Assembly (NCBI GenBank): GCA_009363875.1
Contig: CM018680.1
Span: forward strand, 15,881,608-15,945,607
Source of the DNA: Mikania micrantha
Lineage: Eukaryota > Streptophyta > Magnoliopsida > Asterales > Asteraceae
Direction: 5' to 3'
Length of the DNA: 64,000 bases
How positions within the stretch are numbered: the stretch's first letter is position 1; the number at the start of each line of letters is the position of its first letter. Of the stretch, positions 1 to 11,161 are shown one piece after another. The notes under the pieces are model-generated. The model saw nothing but the letters and a program-made list of their open reading frames with translations. It was not told the origin of the DNA and searched no databases. Position numbers and translations under genes: made by a program.

Positions 1-131
1 GTTCTTATTCTTGACAGGCGCGGACAATCTACGGATAAATTTGCTTCAACAAGCATGTGTATACCCATGCACTTGAAGAACCATTCACCAAATTCTCCGA
101 CAATGGTTCTTACCGCTATCGTTATCATCAT
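1..131 (-). other. Partial open frame running off the left edge
   Basis: Reading the minus strand from an ATG at 131, the frame stays open for 43 codons to the window edge and contains the short stretch GEFGEWFFKCMG. I do not recognise the protein. It could be the start of a real exon, a pseudogene fragment or chance. No splice signal, promoter or neighbouring exon could be assigned. Confidence 0.2.
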
Positions 132-500
132 GACATGTATATTTAACTCCTCACGTAACAGTTGCTTGTCGTTACTGGTAAGACAGATACAAAAATAGAA
201 AAACAAAAACTAAACACGTATTCATTATTTCCTATAAAATCTTTACAAATTATTACTAGATTATAAGCATGAAAAATCTTAGTCTACAAGGAGGTGTATA
301 TGAGTCTCAACAGAATCAAAATCCTGGTGAATCTCCATACTCCCTAATGCGTAAGTTGATGGAGCTTCATCAACTCACTAGCCGATCAAATTAAAATAAG
401 GTTTGTATTTATAGTGGTTTTTGAGAGGAATGAGTTGAAATTTTGAAATAAAATTATTTTTGTAATCTATAAATTTTACAAATGATATATATATATATAT
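132..500. other. Unassigned AT-rich DNA ending in an (AT)n tract
   Basis: No gene or recognisable repeat is seen. An AT dinucleotide run at about 485-503 directly abuts the left end of the DNA transposon that follows. Confidence 0.5.
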
Positions 501-2262
501 ATAGAGGAAGGTTCATAAGAAAACTATTAATTTTCAAGAAAACTTAGAAAACCTTTTTCAACCAATCACAAAATTACTTTGATATTTATTTATTTTTAAT
601 TAAAAGGGTTTCTTGGTAAATTAACACCTTTTTTTATTTATGGAATTTATTTGATTTTGAATGATAACCAACCCCAATTATCTCCTTTTCCATCTTTTTC
701 TTAGTCATTGACTCGTAAATTGAAATCTGTATTTCTTCAATCTCAATATCAATTTTTTTTGTAGTCACGTAAGTTGGTTTTCTCTCAAATTAAATCTCAT
801 ATCCTTGCAATTAGTGAATTTGAAGCAAAACTATCGATTTTTGTTGGTAAACATGTTGAGCGAATTAAAGGGTGTTTAGTTAGATTGATTAACAGTGGCA
901 AGTCATATTGTTCGTATTCCGCCACCGCCACCGGAGATTTGTTTCAAGTCGAAGTCCTTCGGGACTCATATTTTTTCCGCTGGGTTTTTCACGTTCAAAT
1001 CGGAATTAAGTGACCAGATATATTTAATTGAAAAGAATTTACCACAGTCGTTTCTTGATCCTTTGGCTCCGTTCTCGCCACCCATCGAAGAAGGGATTCT
1101 TCCTCCTCTTCTAGTGCCGGATTTACCCGTTCCAGCCATTACGTATGTTCTTGCTGGTTTTTGATCGTACGTATTCATCGATGTAATCTGATTATGTATA
1201 TGTATTGTATTTTTAAAGTAGAGTTTTAAATTTTTCTTTGTGAATACTGTTTTTTGGAACATTATATGTATTAATATATGTTTTTATAATTGTATTCATC
1301 AATGTAAAATGATTGTATATATATAAAATCGGTTTTGGATCAATTTGTTAGTCGTGTTCATCTTCATCTTTCATTTGGTTTCTTTTCTGATATTTAAAAA
1401 TGCACTTTTATTTGGTTGATTACATATATGCATTTGAAACTTGTGAATTTGGTTGATGAATATGTTATACAATTTGTGGATTGCAAATTCAAATATACAT
1501 TTTTTTTAATTTTTAACTAGTATATGATTACATATATGTAACAACGATTTATATACATGTAAGGTATACGATTACATATATGTAATCAAATATATGATTA
1601 CATATATGTAATCACGTATATCAGGATTGCAAGGTCTGGTGAACAATTTTTATTTTTGATCAATTATATGATTACACATATGTAATGATATATTTAATTA
1701 CATATATGTAATCATATATTTGATTACAAGTTTATTTTTGACCGAATATATGATTACATATATGTAATCAAATATAGTAACACACAATATTACATATTTT
1801 TTCTCATAATCAATTTTAATATTGACAAATAGTTACATATATGTAATCAGCTCGTTTAGTTGTAAATTAAATTTTTTAAATTAAAAAACTCTAGATTATT
1901 TAAATTAAAATTAAAAATTCGAGATAAGTAATCATAAAAACTCTCTTTTCAAATTGTATTATTACATATTGTATTATTACATATATAAAAATGGGTATAT
2001 TAAATGAATATATGAAAATGGGATCTGATATTTCACGTGATAATATCCAATTGCAGTTAAGTTTCCTAATAAAATGGACTTTCCAATTTGTAAATTAAAA
2101 TGCTTAGACAAAAATGCCCTTTGTTATTTATTTAAGGTATTTATTTAATAGTTATTTACTAAAATGCCATTACTCAATTTTAGCCATTGATCTTACAAAT
2201 TAACGGTGAGATCTAAGTTTTCTTAGTTTTCTTTAAAAGGAGGGTTTTCTTAGGAACCCTCT

Positions 2263-2266
<4 letters not shown>
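501..2266. mobile_element. Non-autonomous TIR DNA transposon in an AT microsatellite
   Basis: The left end (ATAGAGGAAGGTTCATAAGA, 501-520) and the reverse complement of the right end (ATAGGAGAGGGTTCCTAAGA, 2247-2266) agree over most bases. The similarity continues inward through AAGAAAACTTAGAAAAC-type sequence for about 50 bp, so these are long terminal inverted repeats. Both outer flanks are (AT)n, which suggests insertion into a TA microsatellite and hides any target duplication. No transposase is present. A less AT-rich patch at about 890-1165 may be captured host sequence. Long TIRs would fit a Mutator-like element, but this assignment is inference. Confidence 0.6.
1525..1848. repeat. Array of 18-bp palindromes
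   Basis: Seven copies of the palindrome GATTACATATATGTAATC, three perfect and four with one or a few changes, lie at 1525, 1570, 1596, 1670, 1696, 1752 and 1831. They sit inside the TIR transposon, in its right half. Confidence 0.85.

Positions 2267-2315
<49 letters not shown>
2265..2315. repeat. (TA)n microsatellite
   Basis: About 50 bp of uninterrupted TA dinucleotides at the right edge of the TIR transposon. It is the probable insertion target, together with the shorter run at 485-503. Confidence 0.95.
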
Positions 2316-2319
<4 letters not shown>

Positions 2320-3284
2320 TTAAATACAAAAAGTGTATTGTGTGTGATTCTTGTATGATAAAATCACACAATAGTGTAATTATCAAATAGATAAAATTAT
2401 CGTGCATAAATTTATGTGATAATTTTGTGTTTATTTGATTTTATTAAAAAACAATCGACGCTTGTGTGATATTATCACTCATAACTTGTATACTTGGCAA
2501 CAAAAGTCTTTTGTATCTGATCTGGGTAATATATAAACAATCATGTATTCAAATAAGAACTATTAAATTGATGAGAAAAAAAGAATTATACTCATGATTT
2601 AAGGGTATAAAAAAAAGTTTCACTTTAATTTTAAAATAAAAACTTGTAATTAGAAATAATTGTTTTAAATCTTTAACTAAAATTAGTCCTCAATCTAAAA
2701 TCTCCTCTATATATAAACAAAGAATAATTTGAAAATCCACTTGAATTGAGAAAACATGTAATCTCGGTGTAGAATTTGATTTTTTTTTCTTTTTTTTTGT
2801 ATTTAAGTATATATGCTATTATAATAACAAAAAAAAATACTAAAAAATTATAAGTATTTGTTACATATATGTTAGAAAATGACGTTTTACATTGTGTCAC
2901 AGTAAGAACCAAATAGGCAACGTATGTGTAACAAGCATATTTAATTTTTTTTTATTTATAACTTTTTTTTATTATCTTATAACATATATTATATGTATAA
3001 ACACCAAAAAAGAAAAAAAATAATGTTACACTTGGTTTTCACGTGCTTTTCTTAACTAAAGTGAGATTTCAATTTATCCTTTAATTTAAGTATTCTCAAC
3101 TTTAATATGTATCATATATTTATTATCATGATTCCAAGTAGATGGGTAAGATAAAGTTTAAAAGTTTTCTCTAATTCATATATAGACAAGGGACACATCG
3201 ATTGTTAACCCATTATTTATGCAATAACCAAATAACTCAATCTGAATGGTGGATCAAAACGAGATTAAATATGATGATGTGAGA
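2320..3284. other. AT-rich intergenic DNA
   Basis: Low-complexity A/T-rich sequence with several poly(T)/poly(A) runs. No coding potential or repeat family was recognised. Confidence 0.6.
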
Positions 3285-3562
3285 GGCCCCGACCCCTCGA
3301 TTGGCAAAGCATCTAATACATAGTACTTAAACCATAATTATATTATTATAGCAGCGAACATTAAGGTAACGACATAAAATAATATATAAATACTAAACAA
3401 ACATTAACATATACCCACATCTTTAACAGTTTTATAATATAGTCAGTCTATGCCAGGATAGTCCTCAATGTATGCCACGAGCCATCCTACTATTCTTTTT
3501 CAAACTATTCAACCTGATATGCATTTAAAACAAGTCAGCTTTATGCTTATGAGATCTAAGCA

Positions 3563-3703
3563 ATGTTGTAGAAATCGCTAGCGCTAGTCGGTCGGTGGGG
3601 TGGGGACTACGGATTAATCGCCAACTAATCGGATAGTTGGGCCTAGTCGGCTTTAGGGGATTAACGATTAATCGGTCTAGTCTGGGATTTTTACAACCAT
3701 GGT
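3563..3703. mobile_element. Small foldback element with GTTGTA...TACAAC ends
   Basis: About 140 bp bounded by GTTGTAGAAATC on the left and GATTTTTACAAC on the right, which are near-complementary ends. The interior is GC-rich and repeats GATTAATCG, CTAGTCGG and similar words in both orientations. The same ends and vocabulary recur at about 6690-7141, so this is a dispersed family. No clean target duplication was identified. Confidence 0.55.
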
Positions 3704-3827
3704 TCTAAGTTAAATTTTTAGAAAAAAACTTTAATCATTCATATCATCACATAACATAACATAATTCAAAAACATAACATACATGTCAGCATAACATCAA
3801 TCATATTGCGAAGAAAACTTTACCCTT

Positions 3828-4061
3828 AACTGCTGACCCGAAGTCAACAGGCTTGTGCAGCACAAGACACCTCAACTGACGACCCGAAGTCGACAGGCTT
3901 GTATAAATACAAGACACCTCAACTGCCAACCCGAAGTTGACAGGCTCATGCATGCATAAGACTTCCTTAACTGACGACACACAGTCGACAGACTTGTGTA
4001 ACCACAAAACTCTTTGACTATCAACCGAAGTTGACAGCTCATGCCGGTACAAGACTTCTTT
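3828..4061. repeat. Five tandem units of about 47 bp
   Basis: Units begin at 3828, 3874, 3921, 3969 and 4015, giving periods of 46-48 bp. The core words are CCGAAGTCGACAGGCTTGT and ACAAGAC, and each unit can pair CTTGT with ACAAG. Copies are clearly diverged, so the array is old. Confidence 0.8.
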
Positions 4062-4299
4062 TAACAACATTCGTTCACATAACATCACTTTACATATATC
4101 ATTCATATCCATAACATCATTCATTCATACATAACATGGTTTAAATCATTTAAATCTTTATAAACATAAACACTGCTTAGTTAATTCAAAATGAAGGTTT
4201 TAGATTTGTGGGTCGGACAGATGGGATTGCGTGGGTTTATCTGATTTGATTAATTATAAAAGGGCTAAATGAGGGTTAAACTTTTGTACCCTAACCGCT

Positions 4300-4990
4300 G
4301 TCGAGTTCATTAGATCACGTTTTCGAGTTCCCCAAAATCATTTTCTCTAATTTGCTAAAACCCTTCTCGAGGTTGTCAAGGGTTTCGGATTCTGCATCGA
4401 TTAGTTTCAGCATCTTCATCACTGTTTCTGAGTGTTTCTAAAAGGTACTTGCAGGATTCATAAACAAGCTCGAATTTCAAAAAGGAAATCCTCGAATGCG
4501 ACTGTTCGAACGCAAGATTTGGGAGTTTCTTGATCGAGAATTCAAAATTGGCTTTGAAATATACTCTAACATGATCGAAATGTGTTTCTGATCATGATCG
4601 TGCCATAATCGATCATGAAATATGACTCCTCTTTGATTCAAGAAAGTTCAAAAATGATTAAAATGATTCTCGAGTTATTGGGTAGAAGATAAACAGTTCT
4701 CAAACTTGACATTCGAGACTCACATAAAACTCGAGAAAGGGAAGAGTAGACTCGAGAATGTTCACTTGTGCTCAAGAACGATATGAAATATATTCGAATT
4801 CGATAAAAGTGTTATTTAAATTCGAGAATTGAATTTTTTAACCTCGAGAAAGAAAAGAGGAATTCGAGAACACAAGATGTTCTCGAGAACTGATGTATTC
4901 GATCTCGTGATTAAAATTCGATCTCGAAAATCAATATTGTTCTTGAAAATAACTTCTTTGACTCGAGAATGATAAAGTGAATTCAAAAAT
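4300..4990. repeat. TCGAG-rich stretch
   Basis: About 13 TCGAG pentamers, mostly as CTCGAGAA or TTCGAGAA, are scattered over 700 bp directly upstream of the broken ORF at 5067-6586. The spacing is irregular. It may be the leader of the same element. Confidence 0.6.
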
Positions 4991-5066
4991 GATTTATTAT
5001 TGTGACTTGATGAAACTATTTCTAACCTGAATTATATTGACATGTTTTGATCATTTGCAGGTTAAA

Positions 5067-6586
5067 ATGGCCTAACAACTTCAGATTCTGTGGAAAGATA
5101 ATCATAACTTGGTATTGTTGTTAGCTCCTCCTTCTGAAAGCTAGAAACAATTTGCATATGCTATTCATGGGTTCACCACTTGCAAAATTTCTCATGCCTT
5201 AAGAATGAACCCGGTCATTCATGAAAACCTTATCGAAGAATTCTGGTTGTCAGCTAAGCTGCATAAAGAAGGGGATAGTAGAAAAGGAACTGTTGTTGCT
5301 CGAGTTCAAGATGTAGAAGTTGTGATCTCGAAAGTTGTGATTAGGGAAGTTATGGCTTTTACTGATGAGCCTACTGATCCGGTAACACTTGAGAAAGGAG
5401 TCACTGAAGGTGCGCTGTCGAAAATGGGCTATGAAGGAATCTACCCAATGCTGCAAAAGAAACTACAGATTCCTTATTGGAGATACATAGCGCACGTTTT
5501 CATGTTGTGTATGAGTAGAAATTAGGGGACCTTTGATATGCTGAACAAGGAACAATCATCTGCCTTTTCACCCTTGCAATGAACTAGGGCTACAACTTCT
5601 CAAAATTCATCTTAAATGAGATGAAGTGCAACATGAAAGGAAGTAAATCAAAGAGATTCATGATGTATCTGAGATTTCTGCAAATGATCTTTGATGCGAA
5701 ATACTCTGGGTTACAAAGAGGAGTGGTGACTCGAGATCTGAAGCTGTTGAGTGAATCAACATTTCCATTGATGATGCAAAAAAGGGATGGAAAATACAAA
5801 TTTAAAGGACTGCATCCGTTAAAGAAATTTGGTCAATTTGCTGAAATAGAAGATGTTGAAGCTGCAGAAGAGCCTGAAATTCCAAATGTTTTCGTTAAAG
5901 AGGAACATGATGTGGAAGTCGTCAGTTCAAAGTTTTCTGATGAAGATGTTTATGCGGTTAAGTTGCCTGAATATGAAGATGTTTTGACAGGAGAGGGACT
6001 TGATATGGATTTTGACTTTGAGATTGAGATTGAGACACAAGAGGTTGAGAATGACCTTCCTGAGCAGGTGAACTTGCTTACTGCTAAAAATCTTGATGCG
6101 TTGCTTGAGCACGTTAAAAGGTGTGTAGGAAATCCTCCTTCTGTACCTTCCTTTACTGAACAAGAACCACCTTTGGATGTAGCTGTTGATCTAGTTCCAC
6201 GAAAAAGGAGAAGAAGAGACCCACGGCCATGGGTTGTTATTCGTGAACTAGAAACTGAACATGCTTCAATAACTCAAATACAGACCACCACTACTGAATC
6301 TACCGAACCATTACCACAAGTTAAAGAATCAGTAGCCAGGTCTTCCTCACATACTGAAGATCTTGATTATGACTCTTTTCTAGCTGGAGAACAAGTGACC
6401 AGAGCTGATAGAGGAAAGAATGCGTTGCTTGAAAATGAACCCATTGATATTGTCAAGCTGCAAAGCAGAGTATTTGAGCTAGAACAAGATTCTCTATCTC
6501 ATACACTTCTGATTCAAGAGTTGAAGACAAACAATGAGCTTAAAGACAAAAAGATCAAAGATCTTGAAACCAATTCAAGTGAGTAA
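5067..6586 (+). pseudogene. Broken retroelement-associated ORF (Asteraceae 'synaptobrevin/longin-like' type)
   Basis: The reading begins at the ATG at 5067 after a TTTGCAG that could be a splice acceptor. It has in-frame stops near the start and before KQFAYAIHGF, is open at 5205-5525 (KISHALRMNPVIHENL, MGYEGIYPMLQKKL), is broken again, and is then open at 5621-6586. That last part ends in an acidic region, a KRRRR basic patch near 6210 and a coiled-coil-like C terminus. From memory, the N-terminal motifs resemble proteins that Asteraceae annotations call 'synaptobrevin, longin-like domain protein', which are abundant and retroelement-linked. A true SNARE function is very unlikely. The frame breaks make this copy non-functional. 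Confidence 0.6.
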
Positions 6587-6689
6587 TCGCATTGTTTTTC
6601 ATCTTGTTCTTGATTATTATTGTTCTTGCACACACATGATACCATTCCGCACTCTCACGTGTGATTGGATAATCGATATCAGTTTTAGA

Positions 6690-7141
6690 TCCTGTAGTGG
6701 GACTAACCGCCGCCTAGGCTCTAGGTGCCCCTCTATTGGGAGGTGCCTAGGCGGCCTAGTCATATTTTTATTTTTTTTCCTTTTTTTGACTTTTTTTAGT
6801 AAAAAGGGACCAAATCCATGATTATTTAGACATTTCTCAACCCAAAACCCTTATTATGTCTCTGAAACATCAAATCCAGCCACTTAACATCGAAATTCAT
6901 CTCTAAACTTTGAAATCGGTGTTTAAGTTTGAATTTTTAAATACTTGTCTTAGTATGTTTAAGTTTAATTTTAAATTATTTGAAGCATTATATTAAATTA
7001 TTGATAATGATGTTTGTGTATATAATATATATTTGTAAAATTACATATAAAAATTCCAATCTACCTAGCGCCGATTAATCCTGATTAATTTCAAGGCGGT
7101 ACCTCGCTGCCCGGCTAGCGCCTACCGACTTTTACAACCAT
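6690..7141. mobile_element. Second foldback element of the GATTAATC/TTTTACAAC family
   Basis: GC-rich ends (CCGCCTAGGC near 6710; GCGCCTACCGACTTTTACAAC ending near 7138) enclose AT-rich filler. The right end and the GATTAATC words match the element at 3563-3703. Inside the left end, CCGCCTAGGC and GGTGCCTAGGCGG (near 6750) form an inverted pair. Boundaries are approximate. Confidence 0.5.
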
Positions 7142-7694
7142 GAAAAATGGTAATATCTTTATATCATTTGACCTGAGACACATATTGGGACTTACTTGCA
7201 TGGTGTGTTGTTCTTTGTCCCGGCAGTAGTAAGGGCTTTCATTAGGAACAAAAGCAAAATGTAGTTAGAGGCGTATGTAGTTACTAGGGGATATATACCT
7301 CTATAAGGTTGATATCATTGGGCCACTCATTATTTCAAGCTGATTTTAAAGCATGGCCATGCTCGAACTTCTGTTTAATATTAATAAAGTTGAATCTTGA
7401 TCGAGAAATAGAACGGTTGAACAACATATGAGATTGACGTCAACTGGATATCTAATATAGGAGGATCATTGATAGCTTACTATATACCATTAAGTTGAAG
7501 GATTAACTAAATGGGTGTTAAGTATGATGCAAAATAATATATCATTGGGGGCAGTAAAAGGTTGCTAGACATCCACCACTGTCTACACTAATGAATGTTG
7601 AATCTTGTACAAGGTTACCATTGATATATTATCCGAATAGGTCACACACTAAGCAATTAATCCATGTATATATTTAAACTCAATTTTAACATAC
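7142..7694. other. Unassigned flank of the composite element
   Basis: No gene or repeat recognised. Before the composite element inserted, this DNA joined directly to 25664 onward. Confidence 0.5.
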
Positions 7695-8620
7695 ACAACT
7701 GTAACAATCGGTTTTAATGATTGAAAGTATTTGAAATAATCGTTAAAATAACGATTGTGATTGTTGTAATTTGAAAATATGTGAGAATTACGTCATCAAT
7801 GGCAAGAAAACATGTGATCGTTCTAGAAATCCATGTTGATTTGATGATTGTAATTATTATAGGTTGATAGTATGCGAAAAATGGTGAACGTGGGCGAAAA
7901 CCGTGCGCGAAACGGAGTTACGAATTGTCCGGAATCGCGAAACGAAGATAAGATCAAAAATTGGACGAAAATTAACTTGGGGCGGTACGCCCCGGACCAA
8001 ACGTCGGGTTGGGGCGGTACGCCCGGCGCGCTGTGAGTCGGTTAATGTGTTTTAAGATTAGATTTCAGTTCCAGAAGGGTTTAAACCCTTTCTCTCGAAG
8101 CTTCAACAACTACAAACAAGATTTTGAGTTGCAAATCGTGGATTTGAAGCCGTTTAAGCCTACGGATCGTACCAGAGACGTATCTGCAAAATATGATCGT
8201 TGTTTTGCTACTGAATATCCGTTCGATTGGGTAACGATTCGTTTTATCCTACTAGTTTAATATTGTATGGATTAAATGTAGATCTAAATGTAATACTATG
8301 ATTATGGATATTGATTATTGCCTAGTTGATGACTAGGGATTGTTAGAAACGGAGAACTTGATGGTGAAATCTTCGTTTTGAAGCTGGTATAATGTCCGAT
8401 TGTTATGAAACCTATATCATGGTATGATAACTAGTAGGATGGGTAGATTATGATTTTGAAATGAATTATGGATTATAATCCATGGGTCAAATGATGATTG
8501 TGAGGAATTGATGTTAAAACTATTAACAGTTATGATCATAAATGAATTTTTGTATAATAAAAGCGATTAAAGATCGTAACTAATATAATTGAACATCAAT
8601 TATTGGATGAAATGCCTATG

Positions 8621-10368
8621 GGAGGTGATGTGTTGTAAAACACATCTATTTTTCCATTTGTTTCTATTGAGTTTCTGTACAGTTTATTACTTTTTAGAGT
8701 CGATTTATGCTGGTTCTTCACAATTTGGTAATTTCATGCTCGCAGGTAATAAACATATCAATTTTTAGCAAAAGATCAAGAAAACGAGCTACCGGTTGGA
8801 AGAGAATAGGCCCAAGAATAACGAGATCAAAATTCTGAATTCTGGAACCCTTCGCGTATCGCGAAGGACATCTGAAACCCTGTCGCGGTACGCGACAGAG
8901 GAAAATGACCAAAATGCCCTTTTAATGATTGCGGTTTGACCCGACTAATTTGTCGGGTAGTGAGACCCATCGCGTAGCGAGAAGGGTTTAGAGAAGCTTG
9001 TCGCGATATGCGACAGGGTTAAAAACGCAGAAATTCAAGTTTTATTGGTTTTGAAACGGCAGAGGCTAGGGCATTCGATTCTGGACGATTAGAGACGAGG
9101 AGGGAGGCGACTAGAGGCTAGAGGACAAGAGTGGAGTCGATCTTAATCATCGGGAAGCCTTAGACGAGTGATCCGAAGGGTGTAACGTGATCGGTTTACT
9201 TTGTTTCTCTTGTTTCTCATGTTTTCTTACATTAAACAGATTATGGGTTGTTTACATATGATGTTTCTTGGCTAAACTTCTAGAACTACCTAGGTTAGAT
9301 GATTGTATATGATTGATTTTGGTTTATCTTGGGATTGAAACAATGTGATGTGATGGATTTATGATTTAAAGACTTGGTTTGTAATATTGGATGTGTATAT
9401 GTGTCTTTGATTGTTAAATGATTAATATTATGTTCCTCATGTGTCTTGGCGATTGTCTGTCGCGAAATAGGTGCATGCTAGAATCAATTACTGTGTGTCT
9501 TTGATTATTGGATGAATTATTGTGATCAGGTAATTCATAGGAATGTTTTATTATGATTTAGATGATTAAGATGTGCAACCAACTTTAATAGCCGTGAGGT
9601 GAGAAGTTGTCAATAAGTCTTGGTTGTTAGCTTGTTAGGTTAGAGGCTTCGTGAGAAGATCAGTCTAATTTGTCTATCAAACCTTGTTTATTGAGTTCAA
9701 TAGGAAAACCCAAGTTATCCCTAACATTTAAGTGAACTGTGACTTTCGTGCTGTGAGGTAGATTGTCTAACAGCTATTTCTTAGGTGTTTTGAGATTATC
9801 GTACTATGAGGTAGATAATCTAGCGGATAATTTATAAGCAGTTGGATGACCTGTGAGGGGAATCCATTTAACCGGTGGTTTAACAGCTTTTAGGATATTT
9901 AGTTGATTATCCTTGAGAAGGGTCGAGGGTACTCTAAGTTTCCAATAGGTTTAGTATTTTTAGATCCCGGTATCACATTAGTTCCATCCCCGAGAGAACC
10001 TTGTCAAGCATGTATATGATTCAAGCCTAGGTAGTGTTGTTTTCCTTCTCTGATTTAGTCTTTGTTTGCTCATCTATTCTTATTCTTAAGTATCTTTTAA
10101 GTATTTTAGTTGTTAGTAAAAATCCCCCTTTTCCTCATTAAAATTTTATTTAAGTAAATTTGTATAGATAAGTCCTTGAGTCAAGTTAGTACATTCTGTA
10201 GAAGTCTGTGGGTTCGATATCCGGACTTACTTTTGTCTTGCTGCATACGATAGGTACACTTGCCTGTCGGTAGCTTAGGTTTTAGAGAGTCTAGATTTAT
10301 TACTTTGTGTCTATTTTAGAGTCGGTTTTTAGTTAGTTTATTAGCTAAGCTCCGTCGACATCAGGAGG
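8621..10368 (+). mobile_element. Solo LTR, 1738 bp, TGATGT...ACATCA, target duplication ggagg
   Basis: The insertion is 8626-10363, flanked by ggagg at 8621-8625 and 10364-10368. The paralogous 3' LTR has the uninterrupted site at 24124-24128, so the boundaries are exact. Near the right end are GTGGGTTCGATATCC and AGGTACACTTGCC, words I associate with the 3' part of Tat/Athila-type LTRs. Lineage and orientation are inferred from that. No internal domain remains. Confidence 0.85.
8849..9015. repeat. GC-rich perfect hairpins with 3-5 nt loops
   Basis: CCTTCGCG-TAT-CGCGAAGG (8849-8867), TGTCGCG-GTA-CGCGACA (8881-8897) and TGTCGC-GATAT-GCGACA (8999-9015) stand out from AT-rich surroundings in the solo LTR. 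Confidence 0.85.
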
Positions 10369-11161
10369 CATGAAATATGATTATTGGTAATAATTGACTA
10401 AAACTTGCTAAACGTAGTAAGATAGAGTCAGTTATGTGATAAATTGACTTTGAGCAAGTCAGATCAATCAAGTGTGTTAAACTTGATTGTATGTGCTATA
10501 AGTATTGAACTAGTTGTATATATGTGAATACAACTAGGTAATTGGTGGTGAAAGTCAAAGGACAATTCACAGAAGTGGAAAAGAGGTTGTAGGAAGTGAA
10601 CAACCGTTTGAACCAGGTAAGTTACCCAACTTACTTTAACATTACATATAAGTAGTAGAAAGAGTCTACTTGATTGTGATGTATACATATTGATTGAGCA
10701 GTTTGACTTATTTAGTCAATCTATATATATAGTAGTAGATCTATGATGAAAGAACTTGAGTGAAAGCATCATAGTATGAATTGGTAAATTGTTGAATACT
10801 TAATCATTAAATAGTGATTAATTAATTGATTTGAATGAATGTGCATAACTAAATTGGAACTAATTGAGTTAATAGACTCTAATGTATATATGTTAAGTTC
10901 TAATGTGTTTATGTCACGATTGAATTGAATATGCAACATAGATTGCATAAGAATAGCCGGATGAGCCGGTGTTTGAGTAAGTAATCCCACAACTATGACA
11001 TCACATAATAAACATTGAATTTGTTGTTGAATAAATTGTATGATAAATATGTCATTGGTGATAGGGGAATGTTGAATAATAAAAGTTCAATAATTTATGA
11101 TAAATCCAATACCTTGGTGAATAAAAGTGTGGGAATTCTATGATGGAAGTTCCGGTGGGTG

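Larger units (their letters stand above)
3285..4200. mobile_element. Degenerate LTR-like fragment (tentative)
   Basis: Starts near a GC-rich GCCCCGACCCC motif in otherwise AT-rich DNA and contains tandem repeats like those inside the chromovirus LTRs elsewhere in the window. A foldback element (3563-3703) interrupts it. No TG/CA ends or target duplication were found, so the call rests on general resemblance only. Confidence 0.35.
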
